In this document: in pieces, positions 35,309-43,989 of the stretch | Numbering within the stretch: position 1 is the first letter of the stretch | Layout: the number at the start of each line of letters is the position of its first letter | Origin: an uncultured Succinivibrio sp. | Lineage (GTDB): Bacteria > Pseudomonadota > Gammaproteobacteria > Enterobacterales > Succinivibrionaceae | NCBI GenBank assembly: GCA_900754255.1 | Contig: CAAECI010000002.1 | Span: 1 to 43,989, forward strand | Length of the DNA stretch: 43,989 nt | Direction of reading: 5' to 3' | Made by a program: the position numbers and the translations under genes | Notes under the pieces: generated by a model | The model's input: the letters and a program-made list of their open reading frames with translations, nothing else | Databases searched by the model: none | What the model was told of the DNA's origin: nothing

Positions 35309-36400
35309 ATGCGTGACATTATCGTAGGTCTTGGAAATCGTTCATACCATATAAACATAGGTACGGCGTTAAATTACGCAGATCTGGCCAAAAGGGGAAT
35401 GCCCCACGTGCGCGATTTATTGGTGGTATCCAATGAAACCGTAGCGCCCTTGTATTTGGATAAGGTAAAGGGCGCACTTGAGGCGCAGGGCTTTAACGTA
35501 CGCTCCTGTATTTTGAAGGACGGAGAATGCTATAAAACCGTTGAGTCATGGATGCAGATCGAGACCTGTCTGCTTGAAAACTCCTTCGGACGCGACGGTG
35601 CCGTCGTGGCTTTGGGAGGAGGAGTGGTAGGCGATATGGCCGGATTTGCCGCCGCCTGCTATCAGCGCGGGATCCCCGTCATGCAGATCCCGACTACGCT
35701 TTTGGCCATGGTAGATTCCTCGGTAGGGGGCAAGACCGCCGTCAATCACCCTTTGGGAAAGAATATGATAGGTGCTTTCCATCAGCCCGTGGCTGTTGCC
35801 GCCGACATAGGGGCTTTAAAAACTCTCCCTGATCGTGAGCTTGCCTGCGGCATGGGAGAGGTGGTTAAAACTGCCGTGATCTATGACAATGAGTTCTTTT
35901 GCTATCTGGAGGAGCATGCCGAGGACGTATTCAAGCACGACGAGGATGTGCTCTCCCATATAGTACAGCGTTGCTGTGAAGTTAAGGCCGAGGTTGTCGG
36001 TAAGGATGAGGAGGAGCACGGACTGCGTGCCATTTTGAATTTCGGTCATACCTTCGGCCATGCGGTGGAGGCCTTTTTAGGCTTCGGAACCTGGTTGCAC
36101 GGAGAAGGGGTAGGATTGGGCATGGTGATCGCATCAAAATTGGCGGAAAATCGCGGTTATATTTCCAAGGATGACTTTGCGCGCATAGAAAGCCTTATAG
36201 TGCGTTGTCGCCTGCCTAAGACCATTCCGGATGCCATGCAGGCTTCCGATTTTATTCGTCTTATGCACCATGACAAAAAGGTCAGAGGCGGAAAAATTCG
36301 CTATGTATTGCCCGAGAAAATTGGAAAGGTCGGACTTTATAACGACGTATCCGACGATGAGGTAGCGGCCCTTATAGCTTCGATGAAGGCCGCCTCGTGA
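35309..36400 (+). CDS. aroB: 3-dehydroquinate synthase
   Basis: AroB cyclises DAHP to 3-dehydroquinate using NAD+ and a divalent metal, the second step of the shikimate pathway. Family signatures are GGGVVGDMAGFAAACYQRG (NAD-binding, about 103-121), PTTLLAMVDSSVGGKTAVNHP, and the metal ligands Glu in GMGEVVK and His in FGHTFGHA and LHGEG. The 363 residues match E. coli (362). Its stop codon overlaps the GTG start of damX (GTGA). Confidence 0.97.
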   Translation: MRDIIVGLGNRSYHINIGTALNYADLAKRGMPHVRDLLVVSNETVAPLYLDKVKGALEAQGFNVRSCILKDGECYKTVESWMQIETCLLENSFGRDGAVVALGGGVVGDMAGFAAACYQRGIPVMQIPTTLLAMVDSSVGGKTAVNHPLGKNMIGAFHQPVAVAADIGALKTLPDRELACGMGEVVKTAVIYDNEFFCYLEEHAEDVFKHDEDVLSHIVQRCCEVKAEVVGKDEEEHGLRAILNFGHTFGHAVEAFLGFGTWLHGEGVGLGMVIASKLAENRGYISKDDFARIESLIVRCRLPKTIPDAMQASDFIRLMHHDKKVRGGKIRYVLPEKIGKVGLYNDVSDDEVAALIASMKAAS

Positions 36401-38316
36401 AAAAGACGGGACGCATAGTAAACACGCGCCTTAGGATCACGCAGCAACTGCTGAGCCTTTTTAAGGAGCCTGGGGCCTTCGTGATCTTCTCGGGGGATTC
36501 CGGTAGCGGCAGAACCGGAGTGCTTGAGGCGTTGATCTCGGAGCTTGAAGCCAAATATCAGGTGATCTTCGTGCCCTGCGGCGGTGACGACACCCCGCAG
36601 GATCTGCGTCGCCTTTTTATGACTCAGCTTCTGCCCGAGGCCAAATGGGATCCCACGCTTAACATCGCCGACACCCTGCTTAAAAATCCAATCCCCGGAA
36701 GGCGCAAAATACTGGTGATTGCAGATGACGTCGACAGGGCTCAGGCCGGTTTCTTTGAAGAGTTGAAAGCCTTATACTTTCAAACCTTAGGAGGCGGACG
36801 TTTTGCTTTTCTGGTAACATCTCATCCGTTGTGGGCCCAGACGGTCAGACGCATGAGTGATGCCAAGCAATTACAGGAGATCCCCATGCCCCCGCTCTCA
36901 ACCTCCGAGAGCATGGCCGTGGCAGCCTCCTATTTCAAGGCCGCAGGTAAAGAACGCGAATTTGAAGAGATTTCTCAACAGCTTCCGCAGTATTTGGAGG
37001 CTTGTAAGGGTAATATAAGCAAAGTTATCAGACAGACGGAGCTTCTTATGGATGATCCTAAACTTGCTCAGAACGGCAGACCGCCTGAGAATGAAGCGCA
37101 ACTGCGCGAATTTAATAAGAAAAAAGGTCACGGCGAAGCCGGGATCTTTATTACGGTAATATGCTTGGTTATTGCCGCCCTATGTCTCGTTCCCCTGTTC
37201 TTGGGAGGATCCCTGTTCGGCGGTGACGATGATGAAAGATCAGCTCAGGGCGGATCCGGGGCACCGGTGATCATTCCCATGAGCTCATCGGGTAATGCTT
37301 TAAAGGAAAGCGGCAGTGATCCGCTTGAAAATGCCGGGATCACCCGTGAGGATGTCAAGCGGGCTCAAACTGAAACTAAGGATGAGCCCATAGCGGACAA
37401 TGCCTCGCAGGATCCTTTGGCTCCTCCGCAAAAATCCGATCAGTTTGCCGAGCGTCAGGATCCTAAAGCCGATTTTGGCGATCATGGTAATGCCGACAAG
37501 CCTAAACAGGATGACGGCGGCCTGCTCCCCAATTTGGACGACGGTATAGAGGCCAGCACTCCTAAATCCGATACCAAGAATTCCGTAACACTCAAAGGTG
37601 AAACTCTTGAAGCCATCGAAAAGAGCGGGGCCGCGTCAGAAAAAGACGCGGGATTACCCCGGCGAAGCCTGGACGGATCTTTAAACAAAAATACTGAAGG
37701 TAAAGAAAAGGCCGATGCCGACATCCTAACTCGTGAGGACAATGCCCTGCATGAGGCTGAAATAAAGGCGGAGGACGAGGCTCGGGCAAAGGCTCAGCTT
37801 TTGGCCGAGGAAGCGGCAAGAAAGGATGCGGCGGTGGAAAATAATATAGTCCCCGCTAATGCTAAGGGCGATCCCAAGTCAGTCCCTGATCAGGGGGTCG
37901 TTTCTGCAAACAATAAACGCAGCACTGCGACAGCGACACCGCGCAGAGAGAGAAGATCGTCCCGCGGCTTTGCTTACTATAACGGAGCAGCTACCGGAAG
38001 GGCGGTGCCAGGAGCGGTATCCGAGCTTTGGAGCATGGATCCCAATCACTATGCGTTGCAGGTGATCGCAGGGCGCAATAAGCAGGCGGTGATCAATGCA
38101 TCTGCAGCGCTTGAAGGGCGTTATTGGATATATGAAACCACCAGGGAGCGTCGCCCTTGGTATGTATTGGTAACGGGGGATTACGCCTCCCCGAATGAGG
38201 CTCTGCGTCAGGGACGCCGTCTGCCTGCTTCGTTACGTGCAGGCGGACCCTTTGCCAAAACCTTTGATCGTATTCAAACCGAAATGAGGCTCAGTGCAGC
38301 AAATGGACAGCCATAA
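36397..38316 (+). CDS. damX: Cell division protein DamX (ATPase-like domain plus SPOR domain)
   Basis: DamX is a septal-ring protein whose periplasmic SPOR domain binds denuded peptidoglycan. The 639-residue protein starts at a GTG overlapping aroB. It has a cytoplasmic ATPase-like domain (about 1-225) with a P-loop-like GDSGSGRT (33-40) and Walker-B-like ILVIADDVD, then a membrane helix (about 248-270). A long, charged, low-complexity periplasmic linker (about 275-545) and a C-terminal SPOR domain (about 550-632, YALQVIAG then PWYVLVTGDY) follow. It is longer than E. coli DamX (428), mainly in the linker. dam, normally next, is missing. Confidence 0.92.
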   Translation: MKKTGRIVNTRLRITQQLLSLFKEPGAFVIFSGDSGSGRTGVLEALISELEAKYQVIFVPCGGDDTPQDLRRLFMTQLLPEAKWDPTLNIADTLLKNPIPGRRKILVIADDVDRAQAGFFEELKALYFQTLGGGRFAFLVTSHPLWAQTVRRMSDAKQLQEIPMPPLSTSESMAVAASYFKAAGKEREFEEISQQLPQYLEACKGNISKVIRQTELLMDDPKLAQNGRPPENEAQLREFNKKKGHGEAGIFITVICLVIAALCLVPLFLGGSLFGGDDDERSAQGGSGAPVIIPMSSSGNALKESGSDPLENAGITREDVKRAQTETKDEPIADNASQDPLAPPQKSDQFAERQDPKADFGDHGNADKPKQDDGGLLPNLDDGIEASTPKSDTKNSVTLKGETLEAIEKSGAASEKDAGLPRRSLDGSLNKNTEGKEKADADILTREDNALHEAEIKAEDEARAKAQLLAEEAARKDAAVENNIVPANAKGDPKSVPDQGVVSANNKRSTATATPRRERRSSRGFAYYNGAATGRAVPGAVSELWSMDPNHYALQVIAGRNKQAVINASAALEGRYWIYETTRERRPWYVLVTGDYASPNEALRQGRRLPASLRAGGPFAKTFDRIQTEMRLSAANGQP

Positions 38317-38989
38317 GAGATTTCAAATAGCCGGCTCGATTTTATCGGCCGATCTGCTCAATCTTGAAAAGGACGTGGGAGAGGCCCTGGAGCAGGGAGT
38401 AGATATCATTCATTTTGACGTGATGGACTACCATTTCGTGCCGAACATGACTTTCGGTCCCATGTTTTTAAAACGCATGCATGATCGTTTTCCTAAGGCG
38501 GTATTCGACGTACATTTGATGGTGGATCCGGTTACCGAGAAAATAGTGGATGATTATGCGGATGCAGGGGCGGCATGGATCTCCTTCCACCCCGAGGCCT
38601 GTATTCATACCGAGCGTATGCTGGCTCATATACGTGAGCGCGGAATAAAAGCCGGTTTGGCCCTAAATCCCGGCACCGGCACGGAGATGTTGCACTATTT
38701 GTGGCACGTGCTGGATTTCGTGCTGGTTATGACCGTAAATCCCGGCTACGGCGGACAAAAGCTGTTGGCCTCTTGTCTTGGCAAATGTGCCGAGATCAGG
38801 AACATGGCCGTAAAGGACGGGTATGCAGGGATGACGCTCGAGGTTGACGGCGGCGTCAAGGCCTCCAATATAGCCCAAATTGCAAAATACGGAGTCGACG
38901 TGTTCGTGGTCGGCTCGGCCTTCTTCGGTGAAAGCAACAAGGGTGAGGCCTTAAAGGCCCTGCGTCAGGCGTTGCAGGAACAAATATAA
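38303..38989 (+). CDS. rpe: Ribulose-phosphate 3-epimerase
   Basis: Rpe interconverts ribulose 5-phosphate and xylulose 5-phosphate in the pentose phosphate pathway. The TIM-barrel signatures are present: GSILSADLLNL, then HFDVMDYHFVPNMTFGP with metal ligands, DVHLMVDPV, MTVNPGYGGQ and EVDGGV. From the ATG at 38303 it has 228 residues (E. coli 225) and overlaps the end of damX by 14 bases. An in-frame GTG at 38294 would add three residues. rpe follows dam in E. coli; here it directly follows damX. Confidence 0.95.
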   Translation: MDSHKRFQIAGSILSADLLNLEKDVGEALEQGVDIIHFDVMDYHFVPNMTFGPMFLKRMHDRFPKAVFDVHLMVDPVTEKIVDDYADAGAAWISFHPEACIHTERMLAHIRERGIKAGLALNPGTGTEMLHYLWHVLDFVLVMTVNPGYGGQKLLASCLGKCAEIRNMAVKDGYAGMTLEVDGGVKASNIAQIAKYGVDVFVVGSAFFGESNKGEALKALRQALQEQI

Positions 38990-38995
38990 TCTCCC

Positions 38996-39772
38996 ATGAA
39001 GATCACTAAGCGCCCTCAGGGGATCATCTTTGATTTGGACGGAACCTTGGCCGATACTCTGCCGCAGCTGGCACTGGCGGCTAGGCAGGCCTGTATGGAG
39101 GTGGGGCTTATGGCTCCCGATACGGAGCAGGCCAAATCCTATGTCGGAAACGGCGTCACGTTGCTTTTAAGCCGAGCTGCCTGTGGCGGTAAAAGGGTGC
39201 GTGAGCATGATGCTCCCTTTGATCTTGAGCATTTGACCCAAGGTGCGGCTTTGCCTGCAGACGTAGAGCAAAGTCACGAGGTCACCCCCGAGGATATAGA
39301 TCCGTCCTTGTTAAAGAAATTACGTATTGAGTTCAATCGTTTTTATTCGGCGGGCTTACACGAGAATTTCAAGCTTTATCCAGGGGTCAAGGAAGGTCTT
39401 TCCTTCTTTAAGCAGCAGGGGATCAAGCTTGCGGTATGTACCAACAAGCCGCAGATGTTTGCTGTGCCGCTTTTAAGGTTCATGGGCATTTACGATTGCT
39501 TTGATTTCATTTTGGGCGGCGAGGTTTTAGCCCAGCGCAAGCCAGATCCGGGCCCCGTACTCTATGTATGCGGTCGTCTGGGGCTGTACCCTCAGCAATG
39601 TGTGATGGTAGGTGACAGTGAAAATGATGTCTTTGCAGGGCAACGTGCGCTAATGCCGAGCGTTTTTTTTACCTACGGTTATTTTACGGGTGATCCTGCT
39701 ACAATCAGCCCCGATCACGAATTTGATGATTTCAGGGATTTTAAAAACCTGATCTCCGATTTAAGAAATTAA
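38996..39772 (+). CDS. gph: Phosphoglycolate phosphatase
   Basis: Gph is a HAD-family phosphatase that removes 2-phosphoglycolate, formed for example during repair of oxidised DNA ends. The HAD motifs are FDLDGTLADT (13-22), VCTNKP, the Lys in AQRKPDPGP, and VGDSENDVFAG. The 258 residues match E. coli Gph (252), with the usual helical cap between the first two motifs. It sits between rpe and trpS as in E. coli. Confidence 0.93.
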   Translation: MKITKRPQGIIFDLDGTLADTLPQLALAARQACMEVGLMAPDTEQAKSYVGNGVTLLLSRAACGGKRVREHDAPFDLEHLTQGAALPADVEQSHEVTPEDIDPSLLKKLRIEFNRFYSAGLHENFKLYPGVKEGLSFFKQQGIKLAVCTNKPQMFAVPLLRFMGIYDCFDFILGGEVLAQRKPDPGPVLYVCGRLGLYPQQCVMVGDSENDVFAGQRALMPSVFFTYGYFTGDPATISPDHEFDDFRDFKNLISDLRN

Positions 39773-39785
39773 GAGACGAGTACTC

Positions 39786-40793
39786 ATGTCAAAAAAGATT
39801 ATTTTCAGCGGCATTCAGCCCTCAGGTGAGCTTTCCATAGGAAACTATATAGGTTCACTGCGCAATTGGGTGAAGCTTCAGGAGGAGTATGACTGCGTTT
39901 ACTGTGTAGTAAATGAGCATGCCATTACCGTAAGACAGGATCCCAAGCAGCTTGAAACCCGTTCCTTGGACGTGCTTGCCATCTTCATGGCCGCAGGCAT
40001 AGATCCAGAAAAAAGCGTTCTGTTCCTGCAGTCTCATGTACCCGCTCACTGTCAGCTTTCATGGGTATTAAATTGCTACACCCAGTTCGGTGAGCTTTCG
40101 CGCATGACCCAGTTTAAGGATAAGTCTGCACGTTACGGTGCAGGCAATGTCACGGCTGGACTTTATGATTATCCCGTACTCATGGCTGCCGACATTTTGC
40201 TGTATCAGGCCGATTTAGTACCGGTGGGAGATGATCAAAAGCAGCATATCGAAATTACACGCGACATAGCTGAGCGCTTTAACGGCTTATACGGTCAGAC
40301 CTTCAAGTTGCCCGAGGGTTTTTTCCCTAAGGCCGGCGGTCGTGTCATGAGTCTGCAGGATCCCTCCAAGAAGATGTCCAAGTCGGATGATAACCCCAAC
40401 AACGTGATACGTCTTTTGGAGGAGCCCTCATCCGTATTGAAGAAGCTCAAGCGTGCGGTTACCGATTCGGATAATCCGCCCGTAGTAGCCTATGATTGGG
40501 ATAAGAAGCCCGGTGTTTCCAATCTGCTGGAGCTTATGTCCGCCTCTACCGGCAAGGAGATCCCCGAGCTTGTTGAGCATTTTAAGGGGCAAATGTACGG
40601 AACCTTCAAGAGTGAGGTGGGTGAGGCCGTAGTCGCCATGATCGAACCCATTCAGAAGCGTTACAAGGAATTGCGCGCCGATGAAGGCTATCTGAAGGAG
40701 ATCTTAAAGCACGGTGCCGACAAGGCATCGGAGCGTGCACAAAAGACCTTGGATGATGTATATCGCAAGGTAGGCTTCGTGCTTCTGCACTAA
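39786..40793 (+). CDS. trpS: Tryptophanyl-tRNA synthetase
   Basis: TrpS charges tRNA-Trp with tryptophan. It is a class I synthetase: GIQPSGELSIGNYIG (about 8-22) carries the HIGH-equivalent SIGN, and KKMSKSDDNP carries the KMSKS loop. The 335 residues match E. coli (334). It is the last gene of the aroK-aroB-damX-rpe-gph-trpS run and is followed by a terminator. Confidence 0.97.
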   Translation: MSKKIIFSGIQPSGELSIGNYIGSLRNWVKLQEEYDCVYCVVNEHAITVRQDPKQLETRSLDVLAIFMAAGIDPEKSVLFLQSHVPAHCQLSWVLNCYTQFGELSRMTQFKDKSARYGAGNVTAGLYDYPVLMAADILLYQADLVPVGDDQKQHIEITRDIAERFNGLYGQTFKLPEGFFPKAGGRVMSLQDPSKKMSKSDDNPNNVIRLLEEPSSVLKKLKRAVTDSDNPPVVAYDWDKKPGVSNLLELMSASTGKEIPELVEHFKGQMYGTFKSEVGEAVVAMIEPIQKRYKELRADEGYLKEILKHGADKASERAQKTLDDVYRKVGFVLLH

Positions 40794-40810
40794 ACGCATC
40801 ACCTTTAGGA

Positions 40811-40836
40811 GCGCCGCCTCAGGCGGCGTTTCTTTT
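40811..40836 (+). terminator. Terminator after trpS
   Basis: CGCCGCC (40812-40818) and GGCGGCG (40822-40828) with loop TCA are followed by TTTCTTTTC. It also faces the convergent ATPase gene. Confidence 0.85.
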
Positions 40837-40848
40837 CGTCGCTTTTTC

Positions 40849-42597
40849 CTATCTTTGCAACGTTTCAACTGCGGCCTTTACGACGGCCTTTTTCCCGTGA
40901 CAGGCGATGCCGTAGGTAATGATCTTTGCTACCGGGTAGTCGGCAAAAACACGGCGGTAGTTTTTCTCATCAGCCTGTTTTAAGGCCGAAAGCGCCAGGC
41001 TTTCAAGCTCCGTATCCCCACGAGCTTTTTTGAATTCCAAAATTATGCCTATGCTCTTGTTTATCATGAAGGTCACATCGGCAAATCCGTCTCCGGCCTC
41101 AGGCTCAGAGCGTAGCTTGGAGTTCGCACCTAGTACCTGAGAGAGCACCCCGACAAAGAAAAGATGATATGCAATTTCAAAACCGGTATTTCTGACACTT
41201 ATGAAACGGGACAAAAGCAAATTCAAACGATCCTCAACGGGACCTGAGAAGCCCTCTGCCATAAGCTTCGGTAGCTCGGCGGCACAGGCGTGGTAGAGAG
41301 TATCGGAGGAGCGGTAAAAATCCGTTACAAGCTCTTTAAAAAGATCCATGATCTCCAGATTCGGGATCTTAAGCTCGTACTCACCGTTATTTACGTATAC
41401 GGCCGTAAGATAACCCGATGAATAAAGAATGCTGAACAACTGCACTGAGCTGTGTTCTTTTTCAAGATCCGGGTAAACAAGCTGCTCATCGATCCTGATC
41501 TTTACGCTTTCACCGTTAAGCAGACTTTGCATTTTTTCAAGGGAGTTGGGATCGGCATGATCCATAAATTCCCGAATGATCTCGTTTGAGCTTGTATTTG
41601 CCCAATAGTTAACGGGCTTTGCAGTGGGATCATTTATGAGATCGTAGCAATAATTGGTCACGTCCCAGGGGTTGTAAATGCCAGTACCGCCGAAGCTGTA
41701 TCCGTCATACCAATTCTTTACGATAGCTTTTTTTAAAGTCAGGGCATAGTACTCAAGCAGTGCATCCACCTCAGCTTGGGTAAAACCGAATACATCGGAG
41801 TACATCCTGTCGGAAATGGAATAGACAAGCGCATTATTCATACCGGTAAAAATGCTTTCTCTTGAAATGCGATTGCAACCGGTAATGACGCATTTTTCAA
41901 CAAGTGCTTGATCATCCTTGACGATTTTATACAGCATGCCCCTGACAAGAGGCAGAATTTGCTCATAAAAGCCGCGGCTGTGCGCCTTGTTTACAGGAAC
42001 ATCGTATTCGTCAATAAGGACGATGATTTTTCTTCCGTAAACTTTTTTTAGGATCGCACACAAAAATTCTAGGCTGGAGGTGATGAGATTGTCGGTAAGC
42101 TCCTCTGAACCCTCAAGTCCGGTATTTAGGTAACGATCGAAGGAATTTATGTAGTAGCGGTCAAGATCTTTTTGTTTAAGAAAGAGAAAAGAGCTGAAAA
42201 GAGTACGAACAAGGCGGGCAAGCTCGGTGCGCATCCCTTCGTATGAGGGCTGCTCAACACCTTTTAGGGAAATAAAAATGACGGGATGTTGTCCCATGTG
42301 CCGTTTGCAGAATTCGACATCCTTCGAGATTTCAAGATCGCAGAACAGCGCACTTTGCTTTTCTTCAAAAGCAGGATCGTTTTCGTAGTTCATGCACAAA
42401 AAATCATGAAGCATGCTCTGAGTCAGAGTTTTTCCGAATCTGCGCGGGCGGGTAAAGAGAAAGGACTTGATATTCTCATTCATTATCTCCTTAATAAAGG
42501 CCGTCTTGTCGACATAGTAGCTGTTACTCTCCCTTAATTCAGAGAAGTTCATAAGTCCGAGCCCGATCTTTTTTTTCATGTTACTGTACGCTGTCAT
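40849..42597 (-). CDS. AAA-ATPase-like / PD-(D/E)XK nuclease family protein (PF09820-PF08011 type)
   Basis: This is a large cytoplasmic protein of a widespread but poorly characterised family. The N-terminal part has YVDKTAFI and a Walker A RPRRFGKT (about 50-57), then a Walker-B-like IIVLIDEYD and VITGCNRISRES. The C-terminal part has the nuclease-like pattern GFADV then IILEFK, matching the D and ExK of PD-(D/E)XK enzymes. Its role is unknown; toxin, defence and mobile-element links have been suggested for relatives. I prefer the ATG at 42597 (582 residues), just after a TATAAT at 42616-42621; an in-frame start at 42642 would lie upstream of that -10, and one at 42579 is possible. Confidence 0.82.
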   Translation of the reverse strand: MTAYSNMKKKIGLGLMNFSELRESNSYYVDKTAFIKEIMNENIKSFLFTRPRRFGKTLTQSMLHDFLCMNYENDPAFEEKQSALFCDLEISKDVEFCKRHMGQHPVIFISLKGVEQPSYEGMRTELARLVRTLFSSFLFLKQKDLDRYYINSFDRYLNTGLEGSEELTDNLITSSLEFLCAILKKVYGRKIIVLIDEYDVPVNKAHSRGFYEQILPLVRGMLYKIVKDDQALVEKCVITGCNRISRESIFTGMNNALVYSISDRMYSDVFGFTQAEVDALLEYYALTLKKAIVKNWYDGYSFGGTGIYNPWDVTNYCYDLINDPTAKPVNYWANTSSNEIIREFMDHADPNSLEKMQSLLNGESVKIRIDEQLVYPDLEKEHSSVQLFSILYSSGYLTAVYVNNGEYELKIPNLEIMDLFKELVTDFYRSSDTLYHACAAELPKLMAEGFSGPVEDRLNLLLSRFISVRNTGFEIAYHLFFVGVLSQVLGANSKLRSEPEAGDGFADVTFMINKSIGIILEFKKARGDTELESLALSALKQADEKNYRRVFADYPVAKIITYGIACHGKKAVVKAAVETLQR

Positions 42598-43018
42598 CGT
42601 AAAATCATGCCTTTGATTATATCCCACGGGCGTAGTAAACATACGTTAGCGACGAGAACCGGCGTTTGGTTTTAGGGATGTATAAAGGGCGGAATATTGG
42701 CAAAAGCCCGTCTCATGCGGTGTTTTATGCTTTAAGTAATGATTGTCGTTTGCAAAAAACATCGTGGAAGTTTAGGAATTTGGGTGTAGCAATTGTAAAT
42801 TTTAAAAATCCATTAAAATGGCTTGGTAATAAGGATTAATACCAGATTTTTGGCAAAATATCCGGCAAACATTTGCTATGGGAGTACAGGCAATTTATTT
42901 ACCGATTGGGATCTGCTCCCATGTTCGCACATAGGAAAAGCGCGCCTCCGTTTGATAACGGCGTGATTTTGAGAGATCATAAACAGACTGGATTAAAGCG
43001 TTAAGGATTGAACAGGCT
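42598..43018. other. AT-rich intergenic region between the ATPase and acyltransferase genes
   Basis: No gene or RNA was recognised. A perfect -10 TATAAT on the minus strand at 42621-42616 probably serves the ATPase gene. No ops/JUMPstart element, which precedes many polysaccharide clusters, is present. The base composition is more AT-rich than in the core genes. Confidence 0.45.
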
Positions 43019-43963
43019 ATGTCATGGTTTAAAAAGCTGAAGCTATTTATACGTATTTTGCGGGGACAGTTGCATATGCAAATTGGCAACGGAGACTGCC
43101 CGCAGGGTTTGGAAAGAGGCGTTCTTGCTGTTTTTAAGGTAATATTTTTTGGTCACAACAGCTTTGAGATAGAAGGCAAGGAAAACCTGATCACCATAGG
43201 TACTGAGAATATCATGGGTTTTAAGCTCGTGATCAAGGGCTCATATAACAGGATCAATTTGAGTTGTCGTTATCTTATTGACAGTCATATTCGCATCCGA
43301 GGCGATCATAACCGTCTGTGCATGGATGACGGATCGCGACTTGAAAGAGCCTTCATCGCTGTGGAAAAAGATCGTAGTCGAGTGCTTTTGGGCAAGGGGC
43401 TTTTTATTTTTAAAAGTGAAATCAGGATTAAAGGCAACAGATCCTTTTTGAGTATAGGCCCTACCGAACCAGCTATCGAGGAGGCAAAGATTTTTGTTTC
43501 CGCAGGCTCATTACTGTCCATAGGTAAAAATTGCCATATGGGGACTTGTGACTTGTCTTTTGTGTCTACACAGTCTTATTTAAGAAAACATTGGATCAAG
43601 ATAGGCGATAACGTGCTATTTGCCCACGGATGTGTGGTTAGAAACTCAGACGGTCATAGCATATTGAACGAGCATGGAGAAGTCGCCGGAGACAGTGAGC
43701 CTGCCAATATCATAATTGAGGATGATGTATGGCTTATGACCAGATGCATTATTTTAAAGGGAACGAGACTTAAAAGGGGCACGGCGGTGGCAGCAAATTC
43801 CTTGGTCAACAAATCCTTTGACGAGGAGCATATCCTGATTGGGGGAACCCCTGCTCGTATTCTCAAACACAACTTTTTTTGGGATAGCAGACACTACGAT
43901 GTCATAACCCTAAGATCTCGATCAGAGTTCTTACACTATATTTCTGAACAGGTTAAATCTTAA
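43019..43963 (+). CDS. Hexapeptide-repeat acyltransferase (surface polysaccharide type)
   Basis: The 314-residue protein ends in a left-handed beta-helix acyltransferase domain (about 200-290) with IGDNVLFAHGCVVRNSDGH, IIIEDDVWLMTRCIILKG and IGGTPARILK, as in sugar O- or N-acetyltransferases of capsule and LPS O-antigen loci. The first 190 residues also show irregular short beta repeats (GKENLITIG, GSYNRINL, GDHNRLCM), suggesting a longer helix than usual. There is no signal peptide, so it would act in the cytoplasm on an activated sugar. The acceptor is unknown. It may be the first gene of a glycan cluster beyond the window. Confidence 0.8.
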   Translation: MSWFKKLKLFIRILRGQLHMQIGNGDCPQGLERGVLAVFKVIFFGHNSFEIEGKENLITIGTENIMGFKLVIKGSYNRINLSCRYLIDSHIRIRGDHNRLCMDDGSRLERAFIAVEKDRSRVLLGKGLFIFKSEIRIKGNRSFLSIGPTEPAIEEAKIFVSAGSLLSIGKNCHMGTCDLSFVSTQSYLRKHWIKIGDNVLFAHGCVVRNSDGHSILNEHGEVAGDSEPANIIIEDDVWLMTRCIILKGTRLKRGTAVAANSLVNKSFDEEHILIGGTPARILKHNFFWDSRHYDVITLRSRSEFLHYISEQVKS

Positions 43964-43989
43964 CAATTTTAGTTTATCTACTGAAAAAT

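Noticed and set aside
42643..43018. Polysaccharide-cluster ops/JUMPstart element before the acyltransferase
   Set aside because: No GGCGGTAG-type motif was found in the gap.

Overview
The window looks like chromosomal core DNA of a Gram-negative gammaproteobacterium. It carries lptD-surA-rsmA, coaE-zapD-yacG, fxsA next to groESL, ribD-ribE-ribH-nusB-thiL, aroK-aroB-damX-rpe-gph-trpS, a class A PBP and a sigma32-type groE promoter. The gene set (D-lactate dehydrogenase, TRAP carboxylate uptake, PF09820/PF08011-type ATPase, several thinned-out operons) would fit an anaerobic or facultative host-associated lineage such as Succinivibrionaceae (Aeromonadales). That assignment is inference from gene content only. 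No tRNA, rRNA, CRISPR array, insertion sequence or prophage was recognised.

Layout. 1-1300: ldhA with a CRP/FNR-like site and a shared convergent terminator. 1301-8973 (minus strand): two blocks, coaE-zapD-yacG-lptD-surA and then, past a terminator, rsmA-rsmC (envelope biogenesis, division, CoA synthesis, 16S rRNA methylation). 8974-11579: a strong stem-loop, then a plus-strand set of a small lipoprotein, xerC and an unrecognised gene with a glycosyltransferase-like C-terminal half. 11614-17176: a metabolic module in which an IclR regulator is divergent from a flavoprotein oxidoreductase and a three-part TRAP transporter, with a near-perfect CRP site and a palindrome between them. 17384-19806 (minus): aroQ-accB-accC. 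20222-25334: glyA, ribD-ribE-ribH, nusB, thiL, followed by an FKBP lipoprotein. 26241-28007 (minus): dsbD. 28110-31820: fxsA, an EamA exporter and groES-groEL. 32077-40830: mrcA, then aroK-aroB-damX-rpe-gph-trpS. 40849-43963: a PF09820-like ATPase/nuclease and a hexapeptide-repeat acyltransferase, probably an accessory edge.

Themes. Much of the window serves the envelope: LptD and SurA act in outer-membrane assembly, DsbD supplies periplasmic reductant, the FKBP lipoprotein folds periplasmic proteins, PBP1a builds peptidoglycan, and ZapD and DamX act at the septum. Several gammaproteobacterial gene orders are conserved but lack members: pdxA between surA and rsmA, pilMNOPQ before aroK, and dam between damX and rpe. 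The dam gap matters because GATC looks about 2.5-3 times more frequent than expected in the two stretches counted by hand. The least understood parts are the IclR/flavoprotein/TRAP module, the lipoprotein-xerC-unknown gene set, and the structured element at 9115-9165.
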